This document shows positions 1 to 12,680 of a DNA stretch of 64,000 nt, one piece after another. The position numbers were made by a program, and so were the translations under genes. Location of the stretch: positions 69,330 to 133,329 of the forward strand of contig JXTB01000765.1 in assembly GCA_002914805.1 (NCBI GenBank). The letters are read 5' to 3'. Below the pieces are notes generated by a model. It had not been told where the DNA came from and made no database searches. It saw nothing but the letters and a program-made list of their open reading frames with translations. The first letter of the stretch is position 1. Every line of letters begins with the position of its first letter. The stretch is from Parasponia andersonii. Lineage: Eukaryota; Streptophyta; Magnoliopsida; Rosales; Cannabaceae.

Positions 1-430
1 CCTCCTTCAGTGGGATACGTAAATGAAAGCTTAAAGCCAATACCTGAAGAGGTACATTTTAACTTAACTATTTATACTATTCCTTTACCTTTGGCTTTGG
101 CTTTGGCTTTGGCTTTGGCTTTGGCTTTGGCTTTTGCTTTTACTTTTGTTTCACAAGCTCAGTGCCAAATCAAAATGGACTCTTACGCTTTTGCTTTGTC
201 TTGTCTTTCTTTCGTGAGATCCTTGTACCTATTACATTTCTTTTTTTCTGTTAGGCCATTGCTGCTAGTGTTATCAGTAAAGAGAAAAAGGAGATGCCTT
301 ATCCGTGAACGTTTTTTAATACTCTAATTCTTATTATAATTGGTGGTTGCAGTTTGGTCCTCGACGTAGTCTCATGTCACACATAAGCGAGCCTTTGATA
401 TTTGAAGTGCAGCTGTTGAAGCTACTTTGA
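1..430 (+). CDS. FKBP16-1: FKBP-type peptidyl-prolyl isomerase, C-terminal end (partial)
   Basis: Last two exons of a gene that begins outside the window: 1-51 and 353-430, joined in phase 0. They read PPSVGYVNESLKPIPEE and then FGPRRSLMSHISEPLIFEV followed by QLLKLL and a TGA stop at 428-430. The intron has a GT donor at 52 and a TTGCAG acceptor ending at 352. The 'PPSVGY' segment and the C-terminal 'EVQLLKLL' strand are typical of the FK506-binding domain. The surrounding text resembles plant FKBP16-1, which in Arabidopsis is a chloroplast (thylakoid lumen) protein that speeds prolyl cis-trans isomerisation. The next gene downstream is SFT2-like, the same neighbour as in Arabidopsis, which supports the orthology. 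The intron read straight through gives a meaningless 105-residue frame caused by a hexamer repeat. The catalytic core is not in the window. Confidence 0.75.
90..131 (+). repeat. (TTTGGC)7 hexanucleotide microsatellite
   Basis: Seven uninterrupted copies of TTTGGC lie inside the last intron of the FKBP gene. Further degenerate copies (CTTTTGCTTTTAC) follow directly. The length may vary between individuals. Confidence 0.95.
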
Positions 431-2137
431 GTCTGTCTTTGTATATAATTGTGATGAATAACTTACTGTCAATGTTTTGATTTTCGACTTATTTGCAGCT
501 CCCACACTATTGGTCCCAAAAGATAACCTTCTAGTGAGAATGTCTATTACTTTAATACAGAACTTAAAACAGATTCTTAAGTGTCTGTATTCAGCAAGCA
601 CTTTGATGAAGCATTTTTTTTTTTTATTTTTTTAAATTATAAATTTAGATCAAACACATTAAGATTGCTCGTATTCTTTGTGGAATGGAATGAAGAACCG
701 TATTGAGTTAAAGAAGATGAACACGATCAACAGACAGAGTTTCAATAAGCTAGCATTGTTTTCTGATATCCTATTCACACAAAATGCTAATTCTTCTTCC
801 CTTGGGAGACACTTTAGTGCTTAATCTAGTAATCTGCCAAGTACCAACCATCAAAGACTTGGGCCTTGAACCCACCCAAGTGCAAATTCTGTCTGTGCCG
901 GTTGTATCAATGGGCAATAGTTGTGCTAATGCGGTTTCACTCTTGTAGTTTGGCGAGTTATGGGTGTAAATGTAACACTAATACGACCCCATAGCAAACC
1001 ATATTAAAAATAAAGGTACATCATTGTGACCATTTTAGTCTCATAATCCAAAGATTCAAAATCGACATATGAAATTTAATTAAAAATAAAGGTACTAAAT
1101 ATTGCTAGGGGACTCGATAATCATTGTGACGATTTTTGTCTCACAATCTAAAGACTCAAAATCGATGTATGAAATTAATAATTAGTTTATAACCAATTGT
1201 GATGATCACCCAAGCATGGCAATTGTGAAAAAAATGTTGTATAATACGACAGAATAAGAGTTATGGCAAAGTTTTTTTTTTTTTTTTTTCTTTTGAAAAC
1301 TTGAGCTTGAAGGCATCAACGTGAAAATCGATTCTAATTGACACGATTAGTTAATTATTTTGAAAAAATATGCATTATATAATATTAAATAATTATTTAA
1401 TAAAAATGTTTAAATGAATTTCTTTTAAATAAAATAACAAACTTAAAAGTAATAAACTAACTTGTTTCAAAACTCAATTTAAAATCAAATAAAATAACAA
1501 TTATATTATTTATTATTTATAAGTGTTTTGACATATTTATCCGAACGGTGATTTCATTAAATCATTGGCACATGGGTCAACTCAAAATCAACATGATCAA
1601 ATCGGTGGACACAAATTGCCACACTTGTCTATATAAGTCATTATATTAATTATTATAATGTAAATCCATTTTACCCCAAACAATGGGATGAAAATATGAA
1701 AAATCCGGACAAATTATTTAACAAGAAACTCAACCAAAAAAAAAAAAAAAAAAAAAAGCAAATCCCCTTTTCTGTGCTCAGTCTCTTCCTTAGGTAGCGG
1801 GGAATATTTTATTTTTTAAAATTTTATTTGTGGTAACTAAGCCCAAAAAAAATATAAAATTANAAAAAAAAAAAAAGGAAAAAACACAATGCAGTGAAAG
1901 CGGTGTCGTTTCGCGTAATTACTACATTGCTTAATTCCTAAGCCTTATATGAGACATTCATTCAAAAACGTAGACCATTTTCAATTTTGACTAAAAACGT
2001 TTCGACAAAGAAACTCTGACAATAATAATTAACAAAAAAAAAAGATAAAAATAAGAAACTTTATTGGTTCCTCAATTCTCAGAAGGAAGCTCCGGAGCGA
2101 AGAAGAGAGTTTTGTGTGTTTGGCAGCCGAGAAAATC
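431..2137. other. Intergenic region upstream of SFT2 with a diverged direct repeat
   Basis: No coding region recognised. A roughly 60-bp segment at about 1023-1082 (starting ATTGTGACCATTTTAG) recurs, diverged, at about 1122-1181 (ATTGTGACGATTTTTG). The rest is AT-rich with several poly-A/T runs and one undetermined base at 1863. About 240 bp before the SFT2 start codon, at 1896-1912, lies GCGGTGTCGTTTCGC. Its complement contains GAAACGACACCG, an AAACGACACCG-type string that I have seen near plant promoters; its function here is unproven. The SFT2 5'UTR probably starts in the last 100-150 bp. Confidence 0.5.
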
Positions 2138-4762
2138 ATGCAGAAAATGGCACAGGGATGGTTCTCGCAGAGTGACAGTGGCGGCGGTGGCGGGTCGGAG
2201 AAACCCGCGTCGTCTTTGCTAGCAGATTGGAACTCGTACGCGGCGGCGCAAACTTCAGACGAGAGCTCCTCTCTGGGTCTTGGTTTCGATCTCGAATCCG
2301 CTGTTCGATCCGCCAACGACACCGTTTCCGGCACCTTCTCTGTGTAAGCCAGTTTCTACTATTGCTGTTTCCCCCATTCAATTAAGCATATTCAAACCAG
2401 ATGTATATACATGTTTATATGTATGTGTTTGTACGTAGTGTGATTCTGTATCTTTAGGTGAATACAATTCTGGGTTTTTGGTATTTCTGCATATGTGGGC
2501 AAATCAGATAGCTGGGCTTTTGATGTCCTGTCTTTTGGGAGTTTAGGGGGTAGTGGCTTGGCGGAATAAGCTAGTTTCTTAATGCTCACATGTGTGCACC
2601 TTGATTTGATTAGAGGTCTATGAGTTTCTAGGGCTTGAATCTGTTTTTCGAGTTCGATGTCGGTTGTTGTAAATGTTACTAGATTGTAGAAGCAGATAAT
2701 TTGAAAGGTTTGTTGTTTTTAGATTGTGGATCTAGTCCTTCTGATTATTTGTGAATTGTGATTGAATTGAAACAACCTCAAAGTCCAAACACTTGCTTAC
2801 TCGGTTAAGGTGTTCGAAAAGTGAATGTTTGAGAGTTAGAATGAAACAAGGACCATGAAGTGAATGATTCTGGCAAGATAGGATTGGGTTCTTGTTTAGA
2901 GTAAGATGTCAAACGTGAACTCTCATGACAACTTTTGGAGTAAGTTTTTTTACTTTACATTCTATTTGGGATTATGAGATAGTTATTTCACGAAAAGATG
3001 CGTCTTTTTAAGCTTTTGAAGGCATTGGTGTAACCGGCATTATTTTGCTTATATACTGCATGTAAAAGTTTATACTGTTGAGAATCATTCAACTATTTTG
3101 TGATTGTATTGAAACAAGTTCAAAGTTCAAACACTTGCTTGCTCCATTAAGGGATTTGAAAAGTGAACGTTCAAGAGTGAGAATGTAATGGGGACCATGA
3201 AGTGGAGGATTCTGGCTAGGTGTAGGGCAAGACAGTATTGGTCAGCTCTCAATTTTTGTTTAGAGTGAGATGTTTAAAATGAATGCTCATGAGAGATTTT
3301 ATACAAAATTTTGTTCTTTCATTAAATTTAGAGATATGAGAGAGTTTTTGTTTCACAAAAGAGACAGTTCTTCCGTAACTTTTGAAAGCATTGGTAAAAT
3401 AATATGTTTTAGATTGCAACTTGCTTATTAATGCGAGTGTGTGTAGAAGTTTAGGCTTGCAAAGGTCACCTTGGAGACCTCATAAACTGGGTGCAATGGC
3501 CTTTTTCTGAAGAAGATAGAAGGATACGGAAATTGCACAATGGCCTTATGAGGAGACAACTTTGTGCTAACCTAGAACTCTTTGGTCTGAGTTTCCACTT
3601 TAAGCAAAGATACATGACCTAAACAAAGTGATAGACACTTACATTGCCAACAATGCAACACTTAAGCAAAGAATTTTTGCAAGTCATTTTCCGGTTGATG
3701 CTTTGATGAATAAGAACCAACTCCTTTGTCCTCAACAAGTTGTGCAATGTGTTTATTAAAACTTAGGGAAAAGTTCTTCGTAATAATGTTGGGGTGGGGT
3801 TTGTTTCTGTTGCTTAATATGTGCAATAATTGTTTTCTGTGTCATGATAGTGCTGAGAATTCTATTATCTCAATCATACTGAGAAATCCATATACATACA
3901 ATTTTATGAACGAGAGGATAACAGGATAACAACACCCTGATTTTGAATGGTGTGCCTACTGACTGTTAGCAAGACAAGTAGTTTCATTTTAATGGCTATG
4001 TAATATTTTCCATAGTCATTTATGCAGTTGTTTGATTTATTAAAAAATGCGTTCAGGGTTTCTAAAGGGGTGAGAGACCTACCTGGGAACTTGCAGTCTG
4101 CCACTAGTACCGTTCCATCAGGAAAAGCTCTCATGTACTTTGGTCTGCTTCTGGCAACTGGGGTGTTTTTTGTTTTCGTTGCATTTACCATGTTCCTTCC
4201 TGTTATGGTGCTGATGCCTCAGAAATTTGCTATCTGCTTTACACTTGGCTGTGGCTTTATTATTGGTTCATTCTTTGCACTCAAGGGCCCAAAAAATCAG
4301 TTTGTCCACATGTCTTCAAAAGAGGTAATTCTGCAAGACAGAGCCTTTCCGGTTTTGTTAAATGTTTCCCAGCCCATGCGATGGTTTGCATCTAACGTTT
4401 TACTACCTTTTCTTTTAATTTATGCAGAGACTTCCTTTTACATTGGTGTTTATAGGCAGTATGGTTGGCACCATATATGTGTCCATGGTGCTTCACAGCT
4501 ACGTTCTCTCTGTGCTCTTCTCTGTAATACAGGTATCCCACATAAAATCTCATTACTCTTTTCGTTTGGTTGTCATCCCTTTTTTTCTCTGGCTGAGGTT
4601 CCCATGCATTGTTTTTCCCTTTAATTAAGAATGCTCTTTCCATGATTGCAGGTTCTTGCACTTGCATACTACGCTTTCTCATACTTCCCTGGTGGATCTG
4701 CGGGTTTAAAATTTCTTTCGTCCGCTCTAACCTCTACAATACTGAAATGTTTTGGGAGGTGA
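2138..4762 (+). CDS. SFT2-like vesicle transport membrane protein
   Basis: Four exons: 2138-2343, 4057-4324, 4428-4532 and 4652-4762, all with GT-AG borders and consistent phases, giving 229 residues, the usual size of plant SFT2 proteins. The N-terminus MQKMAQGWFSQSD is the plant family start, so I chose ATG 2138 over the in-frame upstream GTG. Residues 1-70 form a Gly/Ser-rich cytosolic tail. Four hydrophobic segments follow (about residues 88-110, 115-135, 158-182 and 185-205). Conserved text includes SGKALMYFGLLLATG, FALKGPKNQF and YYAFSYFPGG. In yeast, Sft2 is a Golgi membrane protein that helps endosome-to-Golgi vesicle fusion together with SNAREs; the plant role is inferred from that. 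The first intron is 1.7 kb and carries an internal diverged duplication. Arabidopsis At4g26550 is the likely counterpart, judged by family and neighbours. Confidence 0.9.
2764..3340. repeat. Diverged tandem duplication inside SFT2 intron 1
   Basis: About 230 bp at 2764-2990 (TTGAAACAACCTCAAAGTCC onward) recurs at about 3105-3340 (TTGAAACAAGTTCAAAGTTC onward). The order of sub-motifs is the same (GGACCATGAAGTG, GATTCTGGC, TTGTTTAGAGT, GAGATGT). The copies are clearly diverged, so the duplication is old. Neither copy has a convincing reading frame. Confidence 0.75.
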
Positions 4763-7700
4763 CCTCGACCTTGTTTGTGTTTATGGTTGTTTCCATTTAT
4801 ATCTCTCACTCAACTTGAGATTTTTGCCGATGTACTAGGAACTTGGATAGCCTGAAAATACACTGCTGAATTGATGCCAGTCTTGTGAATCATATTCTAG
4901 TGGTTCTGAGTGTGTGGAAAGAAAATGAACTTTTATTTACCCAAAGTCCTAGGCGAATGAAACAAGAAATATTGAATGACTGTCTTAAAACTGGTAAAGA
5001 CGATGGATTCTTGCGCCATTATCTGTTTTTCCGGGGGATGATTAGTAGATTAAACTGTTTTTCTGGTAGGAGAGACATTAACAAGCGTGGTGACACCACT
5101 TAGGATGGAAACAAGAAAATGGTTGGAAGTAAAAAAATTTCCTATTCAAACCTGGGGGGAAGACATTTCTGCTGAATGTAAGGAGCTAGGTTGAAGAAGA
5201 TAAACACACACAATGGTCAATTTATGCTCGTATAAACCTAATATTGGATGCAAAGGCTCATAGTTTTACTGCTAGTAAATTGTTCCAAAATGTTCCAATC
5301 TATAAGACTCATTGGAACTATCTCGAAAGAGAATAATTCTGGTATTAGAAGATTACTCGGTAATATTTCGGAGTTCTCTCATAACTGTGCTAAAACCACT
5401 GGTTATGGTAGGACAGAGAGGAGGCAATGGGCATACATAACAAACAGAACACAGTTAGCAGCTTGAGTGGGTGATAGTTCGATTCCAATGGAAGATTGGA
5501 AATCTTAGTTGTCAATGGTCCAGGAGTAGATTCATAGATATCCATGGGGCACGAGTGTCTCGACTTAGCATAATAATTCAAAAGGCTTAACTATTATTGT
5601 TGCTAGCAATGGAGGTTGCATATTGGAAATGTAGCACAACTCACATGCCCACTTTTCTTTGTAACAGTATTCATGCCTTGATGAGCTTGTTGTACTGTAT
5701 GGGCTAAAGGGTTTCACATAAAACCTTATTCAATGTATTGGACCTGTCCCTACTATTCTACATCTAATACCATTTGATGGTCTTGCGTAGTAGAACAGTG
5801 TTAGTTGGAGTTGTTATATGTAATCTGCCTAGTCATGTTTTCTAATTGGTAATAAGAACGTGTACCAAGAGAACGAAGGGGAAACAAAATAGATGGGAAT
5901 AAGAAACAACGAGGAAGAAAGTTATGACTCTCTTTTATGAGTAACTAATTAAGTATGTAAATATATTAAGGAGAATCAATATCTCTTTTCATTTTCCTTC
6001 CTTCTCAGTTACTGATTAGTAAACATGCTCTTAAAACATGATTGCACTTCTTTTCTTTTGTTAATGTTACCTTTTGAGAGTACAGAGTTTTGAAAATGTA
6101 GCAGTAGAATTCCTTGTCTATGAAGGGCTTTGATTAGCAACAGAATGATCAAATGAAAGTTGAAAATTGAAACTCAGCTTTAATTGAGCTAGTCTAAAGG
6201 GACAACTCAGTAACATTATTTGATCTAGGAGACTAGGATAAGCTCAAGCCTAGGCTTCTACCCGGGCTCAAGTCCCGGTCATCGTAAACCTAGTTGACTT
6301 GTTATTCGTTAGCTCTCGTCATTTTACCAAATTATCAATAAGATTTCAGTATTCTTAGTGTTTTTAAATCATTCTTCGGCTTTCCATTCAAAAATTCCAT
6401 CCGCTAAACCATTTTTAAGCCCACCATCTATACTATGTTTGAACATAGTAGGACTTTCTTTCGTTTTGCTGATATTAGCTTTGATATTACAAAATTTGCA
6501 TTACTATTCTGTGTTTCTCAATGGCTTTGATTAGCAGCAGAAGGATAAAATGATAGTTGAAATGCTAGCTTTCATTAGGCTTGTCTCAAAGGACAAATCA
6601 GTAACAATATTTAGCTAAAATGATTAGCCCAACCCCACCATGAAAAAAAGAGAGATAAATGATTTAAGCTCCAGATCAATTCATATTAATCTTTTGACTT
6701 GACCTAATTTTATAGGTGAATGGAATCATCAAGACCTTTCTTTTTTTTTTTTTTAAAAAAAAAAAAAGAAAAAAGAAAATATATGTAATTGTATTATATT
6801 GTTACACATCCTACCTCCCTAGAATGGTTGTATAAATTCGAAAGATGAAGAGTAAAGCGTCACAGCACACAAAATTTGACTCTTATTATAATTAAAATAA
6901 TTGCTTCTAAGTTTTGTGCTTTTGACAATAAGATAAGTTTAGCAAGTTTAATTATCTTAAGGAGAGATACCCCCACGTTAAACCCATTACTACATTTTTT
7001 TTTTTTCCAGTCATGGAAACGGTATAAAATAAAATGATACAAAAAGGCCGTCCTAAACTGATATCCAGAAATCAAGGAAAGATTGGGAAAGCAATACTGT
7101 GATTAGGGGACAATGAATTGACCTCCAATATGACACTTAGGCAAGAAAATGCATTGTATTAGTAAAGCCTTTGTTTTTTGTAATAAAACTATCAAAGGCA
7201 AAAGGCTATCTCCACTAACTAAAAACAAAGCAAAGTGATGGGTTCAAAGATCAATTTGCATAGACTAAGGTTTTTAAGTATGTACCATACATTTATAATC
7301 AAAGCCTAAAGGCACAGCCAAGATAGGATTCAAATTAGTGAACCTTAATTAATACTATTACCTCATCACTTAAGTAACCACTTGCAAAAATATATATATT
7401 TTTCTTATGAAAAGAAGTGAAAAAAGAAAAAGAAAAAGATTTGTTTACCATAATATCATAAGCCGGCATTAAAGTTTAACGAACTGAAAAATTAAGAGGT
7501 AGAATATGATTAAAAGGGGACTTGAAAGATGCTTAGATGCTTCATTTAGTCAAAACTATCTGATTTGAATGCAATTTGCAAACATAATTATGCATTCACA
7601 TATGATTTGATTGTTAAAAGCCAAGTGATGCACGGTTTTATTTTCGGCTAGGTGTATTATTGACATCCACAAAGTTGTTGTCAATTGTTATAAGTTGGCC

Positions 7701-8715
7701 CAATGGAAAGTAAAAATTATAGGATCTTATTGTCGAAATAGACGTAGATGCGACATAGACATTGATAAGAGTCAAAATTTTGAGAAAGTGAAGGAAAGAG
7801 AGAGAATTCTTCATTTCTCAATCCAAAAACAAAGCAATTTTGCAAGGTAGATTGGGTGAGAATTATTTTTTGGGTTGGTGAAGGAAGGACCCCATGGATT
7901 TGATGAGATTGCCTATAGGCAATGACAAATCTTGGTTTGAATTCCATCGTGGCCTTCTTGGCCTCTGTCATTATAATATTTTAGGGGTTAAAAAAGTTTT
8001 TGTTGAGGGTGTATATATCCAGTTTGCCAACTCCATAGCACGTGTGCCATGACCCAATCAATAGGGGTCCTTTTGATGGTACAATGGTAGACCATTCCCA
8101 GGTCCCATCTCTCTTTCAAATTCCCAAAAAAATTAGAAAAAAAAAAGTCCCATTATTTATTTAGTGTGAGTGTACAGTTTTAGTAGACTTCATCAACTCT
8201 TAAGCCGACTTAAAAAGTGCTAATTATCAACTTTAATAATGATATAACTTCAATCCAATTATTTAAAATCTTAGACTTGCATGTAATTATGTATGTCTCC
8301 AATATATGAATCATATGACAAGTTCTGATAATATATGATTAGACATTGAAAGTTTAAAATGCATAGTGATTATAACTATTCATAAAATACTTTCAGCAGT
8401 TGTAGATATATTATAGTGGTATCCACATCTCCTACCAATGTTAATAGATAAAAAAAAGTATTGAAAATTTCTACTTATAAATATTATTGAGGAAATTACT
8501 TTCTCCACTCTTAATCACTCCTCTTACTGTTATGCTTCAGAGAAAGAAAATTCTATATATAAAAAAGAAATCCAAGGTGAGTTGAAGTAATTATTGAATA
8601 TACAAAGGTTTGTAATAATCTGAAAGTAAGTCATCCTTCATCCTCTTCTTCCCGTTTTAACAAACATGTGCAGCCCTGATGCCAAAACCAGAACTGACAA
8701 AAGAAAAAAATAATA
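4763..8715. other. Intergenic DNA after SFT2, no gene recognised
   Basis: The first few hundred bases after the stop are probably SFT2 3'UTR and polyadenylation region. No reading frame here resembles a protein I know. One diverged repeat is visible: GGCTTTGATTAGCAACAGAA and what follows at about 6127-6230 recurs at about 6523-6620 (GCTTTGATTAGCAGCAGAAG), both ending in GACAA-TCAGTAACA-TATTT. The remainder is AT-rich with homopolymer runs. Confidence 0.6.
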
Positions 8716-8976
8716 ATAAAAGAAGGTTGCCAATCCAATAGGTATTTTTTTTCTTTACCTATGGATAGGTATTTTTTTCTTAGCCGTTGGATCACCATCT
8801 AATGGTGATCCAATGGCTATCATGAAGTGCATAAAAAGACGTGCATCATTAATGCTCTTTCTCTCTTTTACTTTTTACAATAAAAAAATATATATGCTAA
8901 ATTTTTATTGGCCAAATTGATACCTATGCATAGGTAAAAAAAAAAAATACCTACTGGATTGGTGCCCATAAAAGAA
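8716..8976. mobile_element. MITE with 9-bp target duplication (Mutator-like), copy 1
   Basis: The element is 8725-8967 (243 bp). Its ends are inverted repeats: left GTTGCCAATCCAATAGGTAT and right, as complement, GGCACCAATCCAGTAGGTAT. It is flanked by an exact 9-bp direct repeat ATAAAAGAA at 8716-8724 and 8968-8976. A 9-bp duplication is the signature of Mutator-like transposases. There is no coding capacity; the interior contains smaller palindromes (CCTATGGATAGG, GGATCACCATCTAATGGTGATCC). A second copy with its own 9-bp duplication lies at 34439-34700, which confirms the boundaries. Confidence 0.85.
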
Positions 8977-11900
8977 TTTGCTCTGAAACTGTAATGTGGC
9001 ACCTAAATGTGTGAAAGTGTAACGTGAACTTTCTCTAGTGTACTTACATTATGCAACCACTGTCCCTTCTCAGTCTCAGTGCTCCAATTAATTTTATTTC
9101 CAAGTGCCCTGAAAAAAACCAACAGTTTCAAAGTCATGTCACGTGACTTCTTTATATTTGCTGATTTTAGCCATTGACAACGATCAGATTCCAATCACAC
9201 ATGGTTCTGAATCTAATAATGAATTGTAATTGATATATTCTGCTTGTGATTGGATCTAAAATCCAAACCACTCACTCAAATGTGATTTAGATCCAAATTA
9301 TCCCAATTTGATTCTATGGTATCTTGAAGCAAATGGGCTACTTCCTTTCTTTTTCCTCTTACATTGTGCACCTACTATTGGATTTGATTAAGCAAAATGA
9401 CTCTCAAACTGTGAAAGCAAATAGTCTGAGGTCATTTATCATTACTAAGAGAAAGAAATGGAACCTATCGAATCAATGGATTGTAAAGGAAAATTTACCA
9501 ATTATAAGCAACATCAATCAAAGATATCAAAGAGATGATATTGGATCATGGATTTTCAGCTTGATTAGAAATTGTGTATCTACATGATAAGATATGTATA
9601 ATCACAACCCAATGTTTTTTCATAGGAGTCCATCATATGTACTCAAAAGATGTGATGTTAGTGAGCAATTTGGTGTCTTAGTCTTTGATTTTCAAAGAAA
9701 AATTAGCCATCAGAAACAATGGTGTCTAATTATTATAAGTGAAAATCATCTAGTTTATCTTGTGGTTACCTTGGTTATTTTTTATAGTTCTCATTTAAAT
9801 TACCATCTTACTTCTCAAATTAGAGCTTATTTGGACGTACTTTTGTTTTTTCCTTTAATTTTTTTTTCTAATAACTAAAACAAGTGATAGACAATTTCAA
9901 AAAGTTACAACTTAAACAAATTGCGATAATTCTTTACACTTTTATAAATGATAAAACAGAAACGAAAGTATTACCAAGCAAGTCCAATGATAAAAAGAAA
10001 ATAACAACAGGTTACCAAAAAAGAAAAGAAGAAATTTTCGCAAGTTGCAAAATAGTGAATTTCTTCTTTTTTTTTTTTTTTTTCTTTAAATGCATAATTG
10101 AACTTTCTCTATCTAATATGACAGTTTAACTACCCATTACTGCATGGTAAAAAAGATGACATCATTCCATTCGTGTGCATCTCAAGTCCAATATCTTACA
10201 AAAATATCCTTTGTTTATGAGACTAGGAAGCCTTTTGGGTTTGCTTTCTTTCACCAAAAACTTTGATAACAATAATATGGTGGGGAATAGACTATGAAGG
10301 AGGGACCATTTTGGATAAAATTATTTTTCTCCCCTCTTTCTTTAGCTAATGTCCTTTTCCCTTCTTTTAATGTTGGTCTTCCTCCCTTTACTTCTACTTT
10401 AGCTCATAGATTTTTCTCTTTTCACTAACAAATATAACTTTCCCTTTCCCTTCTTCTCTTATTAGTAATTTGCATTCATGTTGTTAGGTACTTAAGCATT
10501 TCATGTCAAAAGTACCTATCAACCATGTCCAAGATGATCTCCATAATAAGTTTCTTCTGTTTATAAAGACTAAAGCACAGTGGGGAAGCAAAATTGAAAG
10601 TTTCCCATCTTCCTACAAATGAAGCAAATGGGGTCCATTATTGGATGGTTGGCTTCACGAAAATTGTAACATTGCTAAAAGAAAATGGTGGAAAATTATC
10701 ATAAATATCATCAAAAGAGAGTGATGTTTATACTTCAAACTTATCATTGTTTACCTCAATATTAATGATCAATGTTAAGTGGTACTTTAAAGGGCAATGG
10801 GCAGGGTGTTATTGTTCAAATTAAGTAGGATTTTGTATAGTAATTAATATGCTGATTTTTTTTTTCTCAATTTGAATGGAAATTATTCCAAGGCCATAAA
10901 TATATGGAATATGGATTTAATACATGCCTTATGTTATTACAGAAAATCATGATTAAAGTTATTTCATTAAAGCTGTATTACAAGAATTTATATCTTAATT
11001 CTTTTTGCAAGAAAATTGAACCCTTTACTTTAATTTCCTTTAATTAAAAAGCTGCATTAGGTACTCCTCCATCAATTTATTCTTCTGAACAATTAAATCT
11101 ATATTACAACTGAAAATTACTACTACTCTATAACATGAGATAATTATATCCAACATCATTTGACATTATTTTTTAATCTATTCTTACCGAGCTGCTGCAA
11201 TAGTAAACTAAAATATTCCCATTAATTTTCTCATGGAAAAGTAGTAAATTTAAATCGTATTTTCCAATCAAGCCATTGACATCATCATGCTAATTGCAGT
11301 GGCATGAGGGGCTGACCTATGATGTAATTATTTTAACACAATGCCTTTTGTTTTGAGTAGGCTTTTGGTTTTGATTTGGGACGTAATACTAATTAAAGAT
11401 TCTGAATTGGTGATATGTTGTCCCTTCCACTCAAGGCCAGCATACCTTTCTCTTGTTTTTCTTTTTAGTATTTTACTCATAAGACCGCCCGACAGCATGA
11501 CCAGATTTGCAATTTAAAAACCATGCTATTTGTTTCATAACATATTCTTCTCTATCATGTGCACTTCACTACTACTCAACCAGATTCCTTATATACATTT
11601 CCTTCGAGTATAAACAAACCAATTTGGATCTCCATCAACCATTTAAAAAATTACCTTACATACCCATTATGCTCTATAGAATACTATGCAGATCCCAAGT
11701 TCAAATATGAAGGTGAATTTACAGCAAACAAAGAAATTTTTTATAATCATTACTTGTATTTTTTTTTTTACAGAAATCCGGTTGTCCTTATTAGCAAATA
11801 TTATTAATATAAGTGTTTATATAAATTCAAAGCCGTAAAAACAAGTGTGTTATGTTTTCAAAAATCTATTATGAGCAAGCACTTACTACTTAGTAGGCTA

Positions 11901-12680
11901 GCTTTGGTGAAATGGTGTTGATAACACATGCACATGGCTAGCTTAGCATTTGTGACCACAAAAATTTTGGACCACTTTTCAGAACTGGCTTGGTTAAGAA
12001 GGTAGCGTAGTTTAGCTAATATAAACAATCAATGTGTGGCTTTGTTTGGTTGGTTTGATCATTAAGCTAACACTGTTTGGGAGATAAGTCCATTAATCCA
12101 GCAGATATGAGGAAAGGGCTTTGTTTGGCTAAAACAATCAAAAAATTTCACTGTTCATTATGTCATTACCACTCACCAGTAAAAGTGAAAACTATATCAG
12201 TGGAACAAATATACATATATGGCTTAAAATGACTAAGCAAGATGGTACAACTGTCAGTCCCAGCAATTAAAAGGGATAAAAAAAAATTGTTCTTCCATGA
12301 CATACAGCACCACCAATTTCATATATGCTAGTTAGATAGCACAAGAAAGAATAAATAAATGGAAATAAAATTGTATGCAGAAAATAACAAAGACAAGTGA
12401 TCCATTTGGAAAGAATAATCCAAAAACTTTCATCTCATTATTGATAGATTAAACAAAGATGACCCCATTTTAAAACCTAAAACCACCATTTACTTAAATA
12501 AAACCAAAAAAACCCATCTGCATCAAACCATCTCACCAATTAACAACAATACCATTACAATAATAAAAGAATAAAGAAGGTGCTCTTGGATCCAGATCTT
12601 CTGCTTTTCTTCTATAAACAAAACATGGGGTTCCACCCTCTACAATCCCAAAACAGATCATCCGTTCTCTTCTCTCAGCA
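8977..12680. other. Intergenic DNA upstream of the receptor kinase, no gene recognised
   Basis: Several short open frames (for example 9324-9587, 9594-9878 and 9884-10129) match nothing I recognise, and their composition is AT-rich like the flanking DNA. I treat them as chance frames. The last few hundred bases before 12681 should hold the kinase promoter and 5'UTR; a pyrimidine-rich leader (CTTCTGCTTTTCTTC, TTCTCTTCTCTCAG) lies just before the start codon. Confidence 0.55.

Noticed and set aside
10-327. 105-residue plus-strand frame with Leu-Ala repeats
   Set aside because: It starts in a real FKBP exon but then reads through the intron, where the Leu-Ala run comes from the TTTGGC microsatellite.
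6170-6300. Possible tRNA-derived SINE: CCCGGGCTCAAGTCCCGG resembles a T-arm with B-box
   Set aside because: No good A-box at the right distance, no cloverleaf, no clear element ends or target duplication.
9324-10129. Three consecutive plus-strand open frames upstream of the receptor kinase
   Set aside because: Different frames, no family resemblance, AT-rich composition like the flanks, no convincing splice sites.
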